From the NCBI RefSeq assembly GCF_001685355.1, contig NZ_CP016438.1, forward strand, positions 10,255,055 through 10,319,054: a stretch of DNA of 64,000 bases, in the 5' to 3' direction. Below the pieces are notes generated by a model, which worked only from the letters and a program-made list of their open reading frames with translations, was not told the DNA's origin and did no database searches. This DNA is from Streptomyces lincolnensis (GTDB lineage Bacteria; Actinomycetota; Actinomycetes; Streptomycetales; Streptomycetaceae). Of the stretch, positions 53,451-61,843 are shown piece by piece; within the stretch, counting starts at the first letter, position 1, and each line of letters opens with the position of its first letter. The translations under genes and the position numbers were made by a program.

Positions 53451-53517
53451 ACCTCGTGGTCATCGACGGCGCACCGCTCGCGTCGCGAGCGCATGTTCAC
53501 CGCTGTTTGGCTGCGCC

Positions 53518-53778
53518 GTGCGTACGCCGAAGCGCCCGAGGAAGGCGACTGCCTCGGGCGCCGGGGGCTGTGGTCAAGCGGTGTGCGTGGGTGGGGTAGT
53601 CGGTGTAGCCGGCCGCGCCGCCGCCGTAGAAGGGTGGAGGCGCTCGACCAGGTCGGGGTTGGCGAGGGCCATCGAGCCCACGGTGATGACGTCGGCGATG
53701 CCGTTGTCGATGTCCTTGGCACGGGTGGCGATGTCGGTGCCGGCCCGGTTGAGGATCAGCGTGTTCGGCCACAACTCG
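53518..53778. repeat. OYE-tail direct repeat, copy 1
   Basis: Matches 57542-57798 in the same orientation over about 257 bp with roughly a dozen differences and one 4-bp length change. The copies are 4.02 kb apart and flank the AraC and oxidoreductase-SnoaL genes. Confidence 0.92.
53574..53774 (-). pseudogene. Old yellow enzyme C-terminal fragment
   Basis: Reads WPNTLILNRAGTDIATRAKD, IDNGIADVITVGSMALANPD, LVERL, identical to the end of the OYE gene at 58631-57600, then leaves the frame at the same place as that gene. The first 280 or so codons are absent. Confidence 0.92.
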
Positions 53779-53842
53779 ACTCGCGGGTGCGTTTGCTGTC
53801 ATACGCGCGACCGATACCGGTTCCCGGCATGGCCGATGGCAT

Positions 53843-53867
53843 GACGTGCATAATTTTACGGTCGAGG
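53843..53867. promoter_or_regulatory. Regulon site 5 (orphan)
   Basis: TGACGTGCATAATTTTACGG followed by TCG closely resembles site 4 (TGACGCGCGTAATATTACGG, TCG). It lies at the 3' end of the araC-like gene, beside the OYE fragment, with no intact gene to serve. Probably carried here by the rearrangement. Confidence 0.45.
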
Positions 53868-54866
53868 GCGACGTGCTTGACCGTCCCGCCGGGCATCCGC
53901 CGCGGCGGCACGGCTCGTTGCCGGTGCGCCTCGGAAGGTGCGCCGGTAGGCCAGTGGTGTGACGCCGATAGCGGCGTGCAGGTGTTCGCGCAGCGAGGTG
54001 CCGCCGGCGAAGCCGACCTGGCCGGCGATCTCGTCGACCGGCAGGTCGGTGGATTCCAGCAACTGCCGGGCCCGGTCGACGCGTTGCTGGATGAGCCAGC
54101 GTCCGGGGCTCAAGCCGACTTCTTCGTTGAAGCGGCGGGCGAAGGTGCGCAGGCTCATGTTCGCCTGCTCGGCGAGGTCGCTCAGCGTCAGCGGCTTGTG
54201 CAGGTTCTGCAGCGCCCACTGCCGGGCGGCGGACGTGTCGTTCGCCGTTGCGTCGGGGACCGGGTGTTCGATGTACTGCGCCTGGCCTCCGTCGCGCCAC
54301 GGGGGGACGACGCAGGTGCGGGCCACACGGTTGGCGATCTCGCTCCCGTGGTCCTTGCGGACAAGGTGCAGGCAGACATCGATGCCGGCAGCGGCACCGG
54401 CCGAGGTCAGCACGTCGCCTTCGTCGACGAACAGGACGTTCGGGTCGAGTTCCACCTGCGGGTACCACTCCCGGAAGAGGCCCGTGGCGTGCCAGTGCGT
54501 GGTGGCCCGGTGCCCGTCGAGCAGCCCCGCCGCGGCCAGCACGAAGGCGCCGGTGCAGGTCGACACGATCCGGGTGCCGGGGGCCACGTACGCGAGGACT
54601 TGCGCCAGGTCGACCGACGTCTGACGGCTGGGGTTGCCGGTGTGGAACGGCGCGATGATGACGGTGTCGGCGGTGCGCAACGCCTCCGGGCCATGATCGA
54701 CGGTGATGGAGAAGTCCGCGTTGGTGCGCACCGGGTGACCGTCGATGGTGCAGGTCACGACCTCGTAGCGGCCGTCCGCGGCGCCGAAGACGCGGTGGGG
54801 AATGCCCAGGTCGAACGGGTACACCCCGTGCGAGGCGAGGACAACGACGCGGTGCACCTTGATCAC
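53856..54866 (-). CDS. GlxA-type AraC regulator (DJ-1/PfpI domain plus HTH_18)
   Basis: 336 residues from a GTG at 54866. Residues 1-170 are a DJ-1/PfpI-like domain (HRVVVLASHGVYPFDLGIPH, TRIVSTCTGAFVLAAAGLLD with the nucleophile-elbow Cys in STCTGAF, ATTHWHATGLFREWYPQVEL). The C-terminal 110 residues are the AraC double HTH (LSDLAEQANMSLRTFARRFN...VDEIAGQVGFAGGTSLREHL...TPLAYRR). This is the most common AraC subtype in Streptomyces. It is divergent from the oxidoreductase-SnoaL gene with 69 bp between start codons, so it very probably controls that gene. Confidence 0.92.
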   Translation of the reverse strand: MIKVHRVVVLASHGVYPFDLGIPHRVFGAADGRYEVVTCTIDGHPVRTNADFSITVDHGPEALRTADTVIIAPFHTGNPSRQTSVDLAQVLAYVAPGTRIVSTCTGAFVLAAAGLLDGHRATTHWHATGLFREWYPQVELDPNVLFVDEGDVLTSAGAAAGIDVCLHLVRKDHGSEIANRVARTCVVPPWRDGGQAQYIEHPVPDATANDTSAARQWALQNLHKPLTLSDLAEQANMSLRTFARRFNEEVGLSPGRWLIQQRVDRARQLLESTDLPVDEIAGQVGFAGGTSLREHLHAAIGVTPLAYRRTFRGAPATSRAAAADARRDGQARRPRP

Positions 54867-54935
54867 GGCAGGATCCCGTCGAAAATTGGCGATCACGCCA
54901 TTGTAGGGGCCTGTGACGGCGGCCAGGCTGGGCCC

Positions 54936-56681
54936 ATGACGGACACCGAGACCATGCGAGCCATCAGCCAGGACACCTACGGCGCCCCCGACGTGCTGCA
55001 GGAGACCCTGCTGCCCAAACCGGCGCCAGGGGTGAGCGAGATCCTGGTCGCCGTCCACGCGGCCGGGGTCAACCCGACCGACTGGGGGAACCGTGCCCGG
55101 TCCGCGACCATCGCCCGGATGCCGCTGGTGCTCGGCTGGGACGTCTCCGGCGTCGTCGAGGCCGTCGGCGTGGGCGTCACGCTGTTCAAGCCCGGCGACG
55201 AGGTCTTCGGCATGCTGCCCTACCCGGGCGGAGTGGGCTCGCACGCCGAGTACGTGACCGGGCCGGCCCGCGTCTTCACGCACAAGCCCGCCGGCATCGA
55301 CCACGTCCAGGCCGGTGCGCTGCCGCTGGCCGCGCTGACCGCCTACCAGGCACTGGTCGACACCGCCGGGGTCCGGGCCGGGCAGCGAGTCCTGATCCAC
55401 GCGGCGGCCGGCGGCGTCGGTCACCTCGCCGTGCAGATCGCCAAGGACCGCGGCGCGTACGTGATCGGCACCGCCAGCGCCGCCAAACACGACTTCCTGC
55501 GATCCCTCGGTGCCGACGAGGTCATCGACTACCACAGCGTCGACTTCACCGAGGTGCTCAGCGACATCGACGTGGTCCTCGACCCGATCTCCCGCGACTC
55601 CGCCGCCCGCGCCCGATCCGTGGCCGTGCTGCGCCCGGGCGGCACCCTCGTCTCGATCCTTCCGGTACCCGTCGACGCCGGCGAACTGGCGGCGATCGCC
55701 GAGCGGGGGATCCGCTACGAGTCGCTGCTGGTCGAGGCCGACCAGGCCGGCATGCAGGCCATCGCCGCCCTCGTCGAGACCGGCGCACTGCGCGCCCACG
55801 TCGAGGCCACCTTCCCGCTCGCCGAGGCTGCGAAGGCGCACACGCTCGGCGAGACCGGCCGCACCACCGGCAAGATCGTGCTGACCGTCCGAGACAGCAA
55901 GGCACACGTTGCCAGCCAACTGCTGCATGACGTGTTCGTCCTCGGCGACACGGCCATCGTCGATCGGGTCGTGCGGCCCGATTCCTACATCCAGCACAAC
56001 CCCCTGGCGCCCGACGGAGCCGACGCCCTCAAGTACTTCAGCGGCGCCATGCGACAGCAGTTCCCGCAGGCCGCCTTCGAGCCCCGCCGGATCATCACCG
56101 ACGGAGATCTGGTGCTGCTGCATTCCCGCTACGTCATGGTGCCGGGCACCGAGGGTCTGGCCGTGTTCGACCTGTTCCGCTTCCAGGACGGCAAGATCGC
56201 CGAGCACTGGGACGTCATTCAGGAAGTGCCCGCCACCACGGCCAGCGGCAACGACATGTTCGCCACGCTCAGCGAGCCGCGGACCGACGCGGTCGGGCAG
56301 CGCTGGTTCACCGCCTACCACAAGGAACTGGTCACCGCGTTCGTCGACCAACTGCTGGTCCGCAAGGACCTGACCGCCATCGACACCTACGTCGGCGTCG
56401 ACTACCACGAACACAGCCCGACCATCTCCGACGGCGCGGCCGGCCTCAAGGCCGACCTGGGCAGCTACTTCGACAAGTTCCCGCAGTCGAGTGTCACACC
56501 GAAACGCGTCATCGCCGAAGGCGACCTGGTCGCCGTGCACAGCCACTACGTCGACACGCCGGGCGAGCGTGGCCGGTCGGTCATCGACCTCTTCCGGGTC
56601 CGCGATGCCAGGATCGTCGAGCACTGGAGCTCCGAACAGGCCGTGCCCGAGACCGCCGCCAACGACAACACGATGTTCTGA
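54936..56681 (+). CDS. Quinone oxidoreductase (MDR) fused to two SnoaL-like domains
   Basis: 581 residues in one uninterrupted frame; ATG at 54936. Residues 1-318 are a zinc-free medium-chain reductase: AAGVNPTDWGNRARS, LGWDVSGVVEAVGVGVTLFK, GDEVFGMLPYPG, and the NADPH-binding LIHAAAGGVGHLAVQIAKDR. The domain ends normally at GKIVLTV. Residues about 325-432 and 450-575 are two SnoaL/NTF2-like domains (SYIQHNPLAPDGADALKYF...EHWDVIQEVP; DYHEHSPTISDGAAGLKADL...EHWSSEQAVP). SnoaL proteins are usually free-standing cyclases or isomerases. A fusion to an enone/quinone reductase suggests consecutive steps on one substrate. Divergent GlxA-type regulator. Confidence 0.88.
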   Translation: MTDTETMRAISQDTYGAPDVLQETLLPKPAPGVSEILVAVHAAGVNPTDWGNRARSATIARMPLVLGWDVSGVVEAVGVGVTLFKPGDEVFGMLPYPGGVGSHAEYVTGPARVFTHKPAGIDHVQAGALPLAALTAYQALVDTAGVRAGQRVLIHAAAGGVGHLAVQIAKDRGAYVIGTASAAKHDFLRSLGADEVIDYHSVDFTEVLSDIDVVLDPISRDSAARARSVAVLRPGGTLVSILPVPVDAGELAAIAERGIRYESLLVEADQAGMQAIAALVETGALRAHVEATFPLAEAAKAHTLGETGRTTGKIVLTVRDSKAHVASQLLHDVFVLGDTAIVDRVVRPDSYIQHNPLAPDGADALKYFSGAMRQQFPQAAFEPRRIITDGDLVLLHSRYVMVPGTEGLAVFDLFRFQDGKIAEHWDVIQEVPATTASGNDMFATLSEPRTDAVGQRWFTAYHKELVTAFVDQLLVRKDLTAIDTYVGVDYHEHSPTISDGAAGLKADLGSYFDKFPQSSVTPKRVIAEGDLVAVHSHYVDTPGERGRSVIDLFRVRDARIVEHWSSEQAVPETAANDNTMF

Positions 56682-56740
56682 CAGCCGCCGGGGGCGGGGC
56701 GCATCGTGTCCAGCCCCCACAAGAGCGACCGGCATCAGGC

Positions 56741-56850
56741 CATCAGCGCGGCGATCCCCGAACCGTCGATCCCGTCGCTCTTGAACCGACGCCCAGCCGT
56801 CTCGCTGATCCGCCGCCGCGTCTCCTGCTCGCGCTCTCGCCCGTATCGAG
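56741..56850 (-). pseudogene. TetR HTH fragment (N-terminal half of a split regulator)
   Basis: Reads RYGREREQETRRRISETAGR and RFKSDGIDGSGIAALMA, then a stop. This is the start of a third paralogue of TetR-1/TetR-2 (RYRKEHKQATRQRIIETAGR / RFKEDGIDGSGITALM). Confidence 0.8.
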
Positions 56851-57217
56851 TTCGCGCAGTTCCTGGACGGCGTGCGCACCAAGTGGATGACGCCGGGCCT
56901 GGACCTGGGCATCGTGCGCGACATCGCCGAGACGCACCACCTGGCGTCCACCGAACCGGAAGACGTCACCTACGCCGAGGTCGACGCCGACGGCGTCCCC
57001 GCCCTCTGGGCCATCCCCGCCGGCGCCGACCCCGACCGGGCGCTGCTGCACTTCCACTTCGGCGGCTCAGCCACCGCCTCCATGCATTCGGACCGCAAGG
57101 CCGCCGGGCACATCGCGAAGGCCGCCGGGATCCGCTCGCTCGTCGTGGACTTCCGCCATGCCCCCGAACACCCCTACCCGGCACAGCTCGACGACGTCGA
57201 GACCGCCTACCGACCAC
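56851..57217 (+). pseudogene. HSL-type alpha/beta hydrolase fragment
   Basis: Reads DRALLHFHFGGSATASMHSD (oxyanion HFGGS), RKAAGHIAKAAGIRSLVVDF and RHAPEHPYPAQLDDVETAYR, the N-terminal half of a hormone-sensitive-lipase-type esterase. The GDSAGG elbow and the rest are missing. It sits between the two halves of the split TetR gene. Confidence 0.8.
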
Positions 57218-58631
57218 GCCCCTTTCGACTCCAAGGACGATCCGGTCGCGACGGCGGTCGCCGACCAGTTGCGCGCGCAGTGCGAGGCTGTGGGTGCGGC
57301 GGTGCCCGGCCAGGCCCGGATGGAGCAGATCCTGCGGGCCTCTCTCGGTGCAGCACCGTGACAGTCCTGAGCACGGCTGCCCGTCGGCCGCCCTGCTCGA
57401 CGAGATCGCCCGCGGCACGGACGCGACCCGACGCGCGTACACCGACGGGGTGCTCACCGTGATCGACGACGTTGCCGCCCGGGTCGCACCCCAGGACCCG
57501 CGCTCGGTACGCGTGCGGACGTTCAGCATCTATGCCCTGGCGTGCGTACGCCGGAGCGCCCGAGGGAGGCGATTGCCTCGGGCGCCGGGGGCTTGGGTCA
57601 GGCGGCGTGGGTGGGGTAGTCGGTGTAGCCGGCTGCGCCGCCGCCGTAGAAGGGTGGAGGCGCTCGACCAGGTCGGGGTTGGCGAGGGCCATCGAGCCCA
57701 CGGTGATGACGTCGGCGATGCCGTTGTCGATGTCCTTGGCACGGGTGGCGATGTCGGTGCCGGCCCGGTTGAGGATCAGAGTGTTCGGCCACAGCTCGCG
57801 CAGCGTGCCCAGGAGTTCCTCGTCGCCGCCGTGGGCGAGGTGCAGGTAGGCGAGGTCGAGGGGGGCGAGGGCGCGTACGAGGTGCGGGTAGAGCTCGTGG
57901 GTGTCGTGCTCCGTGAGGTCGCCGAGCTGGAAGGGGTTGCCGGGGGAGAGCCGGATGCCGGTGCGGTCGGCTCCGATCTCGTCGGCCACGGCGGTGGCGA
58001 CCTCCACCGCGAAGCGGATGCGGTTGTCGAGGGAGCCGCCGTACCGGTCGGTGCGCTGGTTGGTGCTGGGGAAGAGGAACTGGTGGATCAGGTAGCCGTT
58101 GGCGCCGTGGATCTCGACGCCGTCGGCGCCGGCCGTGATGGCTGCCGCGGCGGCGCGCCGGAAGTCGTCGACCGTCGCGGCGATCTCCTCGGTGGACAGT
58201 GCGCGGGGCTGGGGCATCTCCTGCATCCCGGAGCCGGTGAACATCTGGCCTGCCGGCTTGATCGCGGAGGGGGCCACCGCCTGCCGGTGGTGGGGGGTGT
58301 TGTCGGGGTGGGAGATGCGTCCGACGTGCATGAGCTGGATGACGATGCGTCCGCCGGCCTGGTGCACGGCGTCGGTGACCTTGCGCCAGCCGGCGATGTG
58401 CTCGTCGGTGTAGATGCCCGGGGTCACCACATAGCCCTGGCCGTCGGCGGAGGGCTGGGTGCCCTCGGTGATGATCAGGGCGTGCGAGGCGCGCTGGGCG
58501 TAGTACTCGGCGTTCAGCTCGGTCGGCACACCGTCAGGCGTGGCCCTGCTCCGGGTCAGGGGGGCCATCGCCAGACGGTGCGGCAGGGAGATCTTTCCGG
58601 CGACGGTCGGGGTCCACAGGCTGTCGAGCAT
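57207..58631 (-). CDS. Old yellow enzyme (NADH:flavin oxidoreductase/alkene reductase)
   Basis: ATG at 58631 with GAGGAA upstream. FMN/TIM-barrel features: LPHRLAMAPLTRSRATPDGV, GRIVIQLMHVGRISHPDNTP, GVEIHGANGYLIHQFLFPST (His/Asn pair that binds the enone oxygen), TDRYGGSLDNRIRF (proton-donor Tyr) and the phosphate-binding DVITVGSMALANPD. After LVERL an out-of-frame deletion removes a dozen residues. The normal ending (FYGGGAAGYTDYPTHAA) is then found in the next frame and stops at 57598, whereas this frame continues about 105 aberrant residues to 57207. OYEs reduce C=C bonds of enones, nitro-compounds and maleimides. A perfect regulon site lies 99 bp upstream. Confidence 0.85.
   Translation of the reverse strand: MLDSLWTPTVAGKISLPHRLAMAPLTRSRATPDGVPTELNAEYYAQRASHALIITEGTQPSADGQGYVVTPGIYTDEHIAGWRKVTDAVHQAGGRIVIQLMHVGRISHPDNTPHHRQAVAPSAIKPAGQMFTGSGMQEMPQPRALSTEEIAATVDDFRRAAAAAITAGADGVEIHGANGYLIHQFLFPSTNQRTDRYGGSLDNRIRFAVEVATAVADEIGADRTGIRLSPGNPFQLGDLTEHDTHELYPHLVRALAPLDLAYLHLAHGGDEELLGTLRELWPNTLILNRAGTDIATRAKDIDNGIADVITVGSMALANPDLVERLHPSTAAAQPATPTTPPTPPDPSPRRPRQSPPSGAPAYARQGIDAERPHAYRARVLGCDPGGNVVDHGEHPVGVRASGRVRAAGDLVEQGGRRAAVLRTVTVLHRERPAGSAPSGPGRAPPHPQPRTARATGRRPPSRPDRPWSRKGRGR
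57218..57545 (+). pseudogene. TetR middle/C-terminal fragment (second half of the split regulator)
   Basis: Reads APFDSKDDPVATAVADQLRA, QARMEQILRASLG and, after a frame change, QHRDSPEHGCPSAALLDEIA, AYTDGVLTVIDDVAARVAPQ. It continues the TetR-1/2 family from the residue after the HTH, but on the strand opposite to the HTH half at 56741. Ends where the OYE-tail repeat begins. Confidence 0.8.
57542..57798. repeat. OYE-tail direct repeat, copy 2
   Basis: Parent copy of 53518-53778; includes the shared 3' deletion of the OYE gene. Confidence 0.92.
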
Positions 58632-58729
58632 GCGTGATTCCTCAGGTTGTTGGTGGCGGACATCCGGGCAGACCTGCGTTCCGGGCTGTGCATCCGATGA
58701 GGCATCCGCCATGAGCATGGACAAATTAA

Positions 58730-58743
58730 ATTACGCACGTAAT
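58730..58743. promoter_or_regulatory. Regulon site 6 (perfect dyad)
   Basis: ATTACG-CA-CGTAAT, perfect 6-bp arms, 99 bp upstream of the OYE start at 58631. Confidence 0.65.
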
Positions 58744-58820
58744 GCTTTATGGGTGGCGGACGGCGCAGGAATGCCCGGGGGCGGCTGTCGGCCGGGGATG
58801 TGCCGTTCGCGTGCAGCTGC

Positions 58821-59660
58821 CTACTCGTCGAGGAACTGAAGGGCGTGCTTCAGGAACCGCTCGGGGTACTGGAACTGCGCTCCGTGCCCGGCGTCGGGGT
58901 AGATCAGTAGCTGGGCGTCGGGGATGTTCTGGGCGAGGTGCCAGGAGTTGACCGAGGCGATCATCACGTCGTTCTCGCCGTTGAGGACCAGCGTGGGCTG
59001 GGTGATCGCGTTCAGGTATGCGTAGGGATTCTCGCCCGGCAGCGGCTCCGCATAGGCCATGGACGCTTCGAACTGCGCCTGCCCGACTGCGGGCGAGCTC
59101 GGCGGGTCCTGGTCGGCCCGCTGGTGGCGTCGCTCCCAGAAGGCCCGGCCCGCTTCGACCGCGGCCTGTGAGCGGCCGAAGAACAGGAAGAGGAAGTCCT
59201 CCAGGGTGGGGACCGGGTTCAGCGCCACCTCGGGCACCTTGGGGTCCATCGTCGGGTCCCCGCCGCGCAGGCCGGTGCCGAGCAGGAGGAGCTTGCGCAC
59301 CAGCTGGGGGTGGCGCAGCGCGACCTCCTGCGCCTGGTAACCGCCGAGCGAGAAGCCGAGCAGATCGACCTGCTCCAGCCCCAGCGCCCGGATGACGGCG
59401 GCGATGTCGTCGGCCATGTCCTCGACCCGGTTGCGCGGCGTGCCCGACGACGAGGCGATGCCGCGCCCGTTGAACAGGATCACCTCGCGGCCTTCGGCCA
59501 GGCCGTCGGTGAGCAGCGGGTCCCAGTTGTCCATTCCCCCGCGGAAGTGCTGGACGAGGAGGACCGGGACGCCGGAGGGCTTGCCCCAGCGGCGGTAGGC
59601 GAACCGTTCACCGTCGACCTCGATGTACTGGGTCGGTGCGGTCGCGTGCGTGTCACTCAT
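58821..59660 (-). CDS. Alpha/beta hydrolase 3 of the regulon
   Basis: 279 residues. GVPVLLVQHFRGGMDNWDPL, VILFNGRGIASSSGTPRNRV, nucleophile elbow LLGFSLGGYQAQEVALRHPQ, acid in VLNGENDVMIASVNSW and His in YPDAGHGAQFQYPERF. Paralogue of the hydrolases at 46209 and 48771. It is divergent from TetR-3; the interval holds regulon site 7 (34 bp upstream of this gene) and a separate 24-bp palindrome nearer TetR-3. OYE lies downstream on the same strand, but the 189-bp gap contains its own promoter and site. Confidence 0.9.
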   Translation of the reverse strand: MSDTHATAPTQYIEVDGERFAYRRWGKPSGVPVLLVQHFRGGMDNWDPLLTDGLAEGREVILFNGRGIASSSGTPRNRVEDMADDIAAVIRALGLEQVDLLGFSLGGYQAQEVALRHPQLVRKLLLLGTGLRGGDPTMDPKVPEVALNPVPTLEDFLFLFFGRSQAAVEAGRAFWERRHQRADQDPPSSPAVGQAQFEASMAYAEPLPGENPYAYLNAITQPTLVLNGENDVMIASVNSWHLAQNIPDAQLLIYPDAGHGAQFQYPERFLKHALQFLDE

Positions 59661-59693
59661 GGCCTGAGCCTTTCTGGAGGGATGAGCAATACA

Positions 59694-59707
59694 ATGATGG
59701 TCGTAAT
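59694..59707. promoter_or_regulatory. Regulon site 7
   Basis: ATGATG-GT-CGTAAT, one good half-site, 34 bp upstream of hydrolase 3. Confidence 0.45.
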
Positions 59708-59722
59708 TTAAAAAGTCAACCT

Positions 59723-59746
59723 CATAGATGTCGATCGACATCTATG
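59723..59746. promoter_or_regulatory. TetR-3 operator, 24-bp perfect palindrome
   Basis: Arm CATAGATGTCGA followed by its exact complement, 43 bp upstream of TetR-3 and 63 bp upstream of the divergent hydrolase. Sequence unrelated to the ATTAYG sites, so it probably belongs to TetR-3 itself. Confidence 0.75.
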
Positions 59747-59788
59747 TATGCTTGAACGTCGAGCGTCGACCGCGGAAGGGGGCTTCAC

Positions 59789-60397
59789 ATGCGGGTCACC
59801 AGGGCACAGGCGGAACAGAACCGTGCGCACATCGTCGCGACAGCTGCCAGGCTGTTCCGCGAGCGCGGCTATGACGGTGTCGGCGTGGCGGAACTGATGG
59901 CGGCGGCCGGGTTCACCCATGGCGGGTTCTACAAGCACTTCCGCTCCAAGGCGGACCTGATGGCCGAAGCGTCCGCGAGCGGGCTCTCGCAGACCGCGGC
60001 ACGGACAGAAGGCCTGGATCCCGCCGAGTTCGTCGAGAGCTACGTCTCCCGGGAGCATCGCGACGGGCGCGGCGACGGCTGCACCATCGCGGCCCTCAGC
60101 GGCGATGCCGCACGTCAGTCGGCGGACATCAAAACAGGGTTCGCAGCCGGGATCGAGAACCTGCTGACGGCCCTTCAGGCCCCAAGCGACACGCTGGGGG
60201 ATGCGGACCAACGCGCGGCCCGCACCATGGTGATCGACATGCTCGCCCATTCGGTCGGAGCGGTCATGCTGTCGCGGGCATGCCCGGACGATTCTCCGCT
60301 GGCGGACGAAATCCTTGATGTCTGCCGCAAGGAGATTCTCGCCTCGCTGGCGCACGGCAGCAGCGATCAGCCGGCAGCACTGGGCCCAGAAGCCTGA
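59789..60397 (+). CDS. TetR-family regulator (TetR-3)
   Basis: 202 residues, HTH in NRAHIVATAARLFRERGYDG, VGVAELMAAAGFTHGGFYKH and FRSKADLMAEA. The ligand domain (RGDGCTIAALSGDAARQSAD, MVIDMLAHSVGAVMLSRACP) resembles the TetR group that controls electrophile-responsive reductases such as NemR-type systems. It is not a close paralogue of TetR-1/2 and has its own palindrome upstream. It may add a second input (for example reactive enones) to the hydrolase 3/OYE section. Confidence 0.9.
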   Translation: MRVTRAQAEQNRAHIVATAARLFRERGYDGVGVAELMAAAGFTHGGFYKHFRSKADLMAEASASGLSQTAARTEGLDPAEFVESYVSREHRDGRGDGCTIAALSGDAARQSADIKTGFAAGIENLLTALQAPSDTLGDADQRAARTMVIDMLAHSVGAVMLSRACPDDSPLADEILDVCRKEILASLAHGSSDQPAALGPEA

Positions 60398-61012
60398 CCG
60401 CAGCCGACCGACACAGGGCCGACCACCCGAGAGGCAGACACTGACGCAAGAGCCTGCGATTTCGAGCCGTTGGTGCGGCATTGCAGCAGAAGCCCTCTCA
60501 AAGGATGGGCTGCGCCGCTGCCGAGAGCTGTTCATGTGCCGTGGGTGGCTTTGACGTCGGCGATTGGCCCCACCGAATTGGCCATCGTTGGCGCCGACGG
60601 GTGTTCGATGACGGTCCGCGGCGGCCCCACCTCGTGGCCGTATCTGCAGCGAGTGGCAGTGGGGCCGCTTTCGGGACGTCACACGCCGCTTGCCGTCCAG
60701 GTGGGGCCAGGTGGCCAATATCGAGGGGCCGCTGACAGACGTCACAGCCAGCCGTGGGCGACGTCACGGCACCGGACGCGAGAACGTTCGGTCCACTTGC
60801 ACGTGACGACGGTGGGACATTGGCCGTCGCGTTTTCCGTGTTCGGAGACCGGTGGGTGCGGCGGGGCCCTCCGGCCGGGAAGCCGGCGGCCGGGCTGCCG
60901 TTGAGGCGTGCCCGGCCGCCGTGGGAACCCTGATGGGTGGGGGATGGACGCTGCCCGGGGTGTCGCGGCGCCTACGGGCGCCCTGTGGGGCGCTGCGGTC
61001 GGTCGTGGGTGA
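60398..61012. other. 615-bp non-coding stretch
   Basis: Between the convergent TetR-3 and enoyl-CoA hydratase genes. Frames here are shadows without start signals. I see no strong hairpin or repeat. Confidence 0.45.
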
Positions 61013-61843
61013 TCAGAGGGCTTCGCTGACCCGGCCGATGTACTCGCCCAGCTGGTACTCGACGTCGAGGCCCTTTTCGGCGACCAGTGCGCCGAGCCCG
61101 ACCGCGCGCGCGGCGAATCCCGGCTGCGTCAGGGTGCCCGCGAACTCGCCGAAGGAGGCGACCAGGTGGGCGTCCGGCGGCAGTGTCGCCCGGTTGACCT
61201 GGGACTTGGCGGTCGCCAGTGCCTGCCGGTCGAAGGAGGCGAGGCGGGCGACGGTCGCGTCGACGAAAGCGTCGAGTTCCGCGTCGGGCAGGGTTCGGGT
61301 GACCCATCCCCAGCGCTCGGCGGTGTCGGCGTCGTAGTCGGCGCTGGTCAGGATCGCCTCCAGCGCGCGGTCGCGGCCGAGGGCGCGCGGAAGCCGCTCG
61401 CCGCCGCCTCCGCCGGGGACGAGGCCGAGGCCGACCTCGGGCTGGCCGAAGAACGCCTTCTCGCGGCTGGCGTAGCGCAGGTCGCAGGCGAGGGCCAGCT
61501 CGTTGCCGGCGCCCCGGGTACGGCCCCGGATGGCCGCGATGCTGACGAACGGGGCCTTGGTCAGCCGCAGGACCATGTCGGTCCACAGCGGGTTGTCGTC
61601 CTCGTGCTCGGGCGCGGGGATGTCGGCGGCCGCGGTGGCGTCGAAGTGGTTGATGAAGAAGTCGGGGAGTTCGCTGGCGAAGACGACGACCTGGATGTCC
61701 GGGTCGTTCTCCAGCTCCGAGACGATCTTGTGCAGCGTCACGATGGACTCAGGGATCACCAGGTTCACGGGGGGATTCGAGAACGTGATCCTCGCGGTCC
61801 GCGGGGTCGTCCGCTCCAGGCGGATCGTGCTGGGCTGGCTCAT
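61013..61843 (-). CDS. Enoyl-CoA hydratase/isomerase family protein
   Basis: 276 residues from the ATG at 61843. Crotonase fold: ARITFSNPPVNLVIPESIVT, FVSIAAIRGRTRGAGNELAL (first oxyanion glycine), ACDLRYASREKAFFGQPEVG and LGLVPGGGGGERLPRALGRD (second oxyanion element with E in QPEVG). The typical second catalytic Glu position (GGGG region) lacks an acid, so isomerase or ring-hydrolase chemistry is as likely as hydration. Fits beta-oxidation-like steps after the acyl-CoA ligase. Regulon site 8 lies about 200 bp upstream. Confidence 0.88.
   Translation of the reverse strand: MSQPSTIRLERTTPRTARITFSNPPVNLVIPESIVTLHKIVSELENDPDIQVVVFASELPDFFINHFDATAAADIPAPEHEDDNPLWTDMVLRLTKAPFVSIAAIRGRTRGAGNELALACDLRYASREKAFFGQPEVGLGLVPGGGGGERLPRALGRDRALEAILTSADYDADTAERWGWVTRTLPDAELDAFVDATVARLASFDRQALATAKSQVNRATLPPDAHLVASFGEFAGTLTQPGFAARAVGLGALVAEKGLDVEYQLGEYIGRVSEAL

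Noticed and set aside
52995..54935. In-frame N-terminal extension of the MDR-SnoaL gene by about 650 codons
   Set aside because: Lies opposite the broken SDR, OYE fragment and AraC gene; composition is antisense-like. The reductase domain begins normally after the ATG at 54936.
54867..56969. N-terminal extension of the AraC gene by about 700 codons
   Set aside because: Antisense to the MDR-SnoaL gene; the DJ-1 domain starts right after the GTG at 54866.
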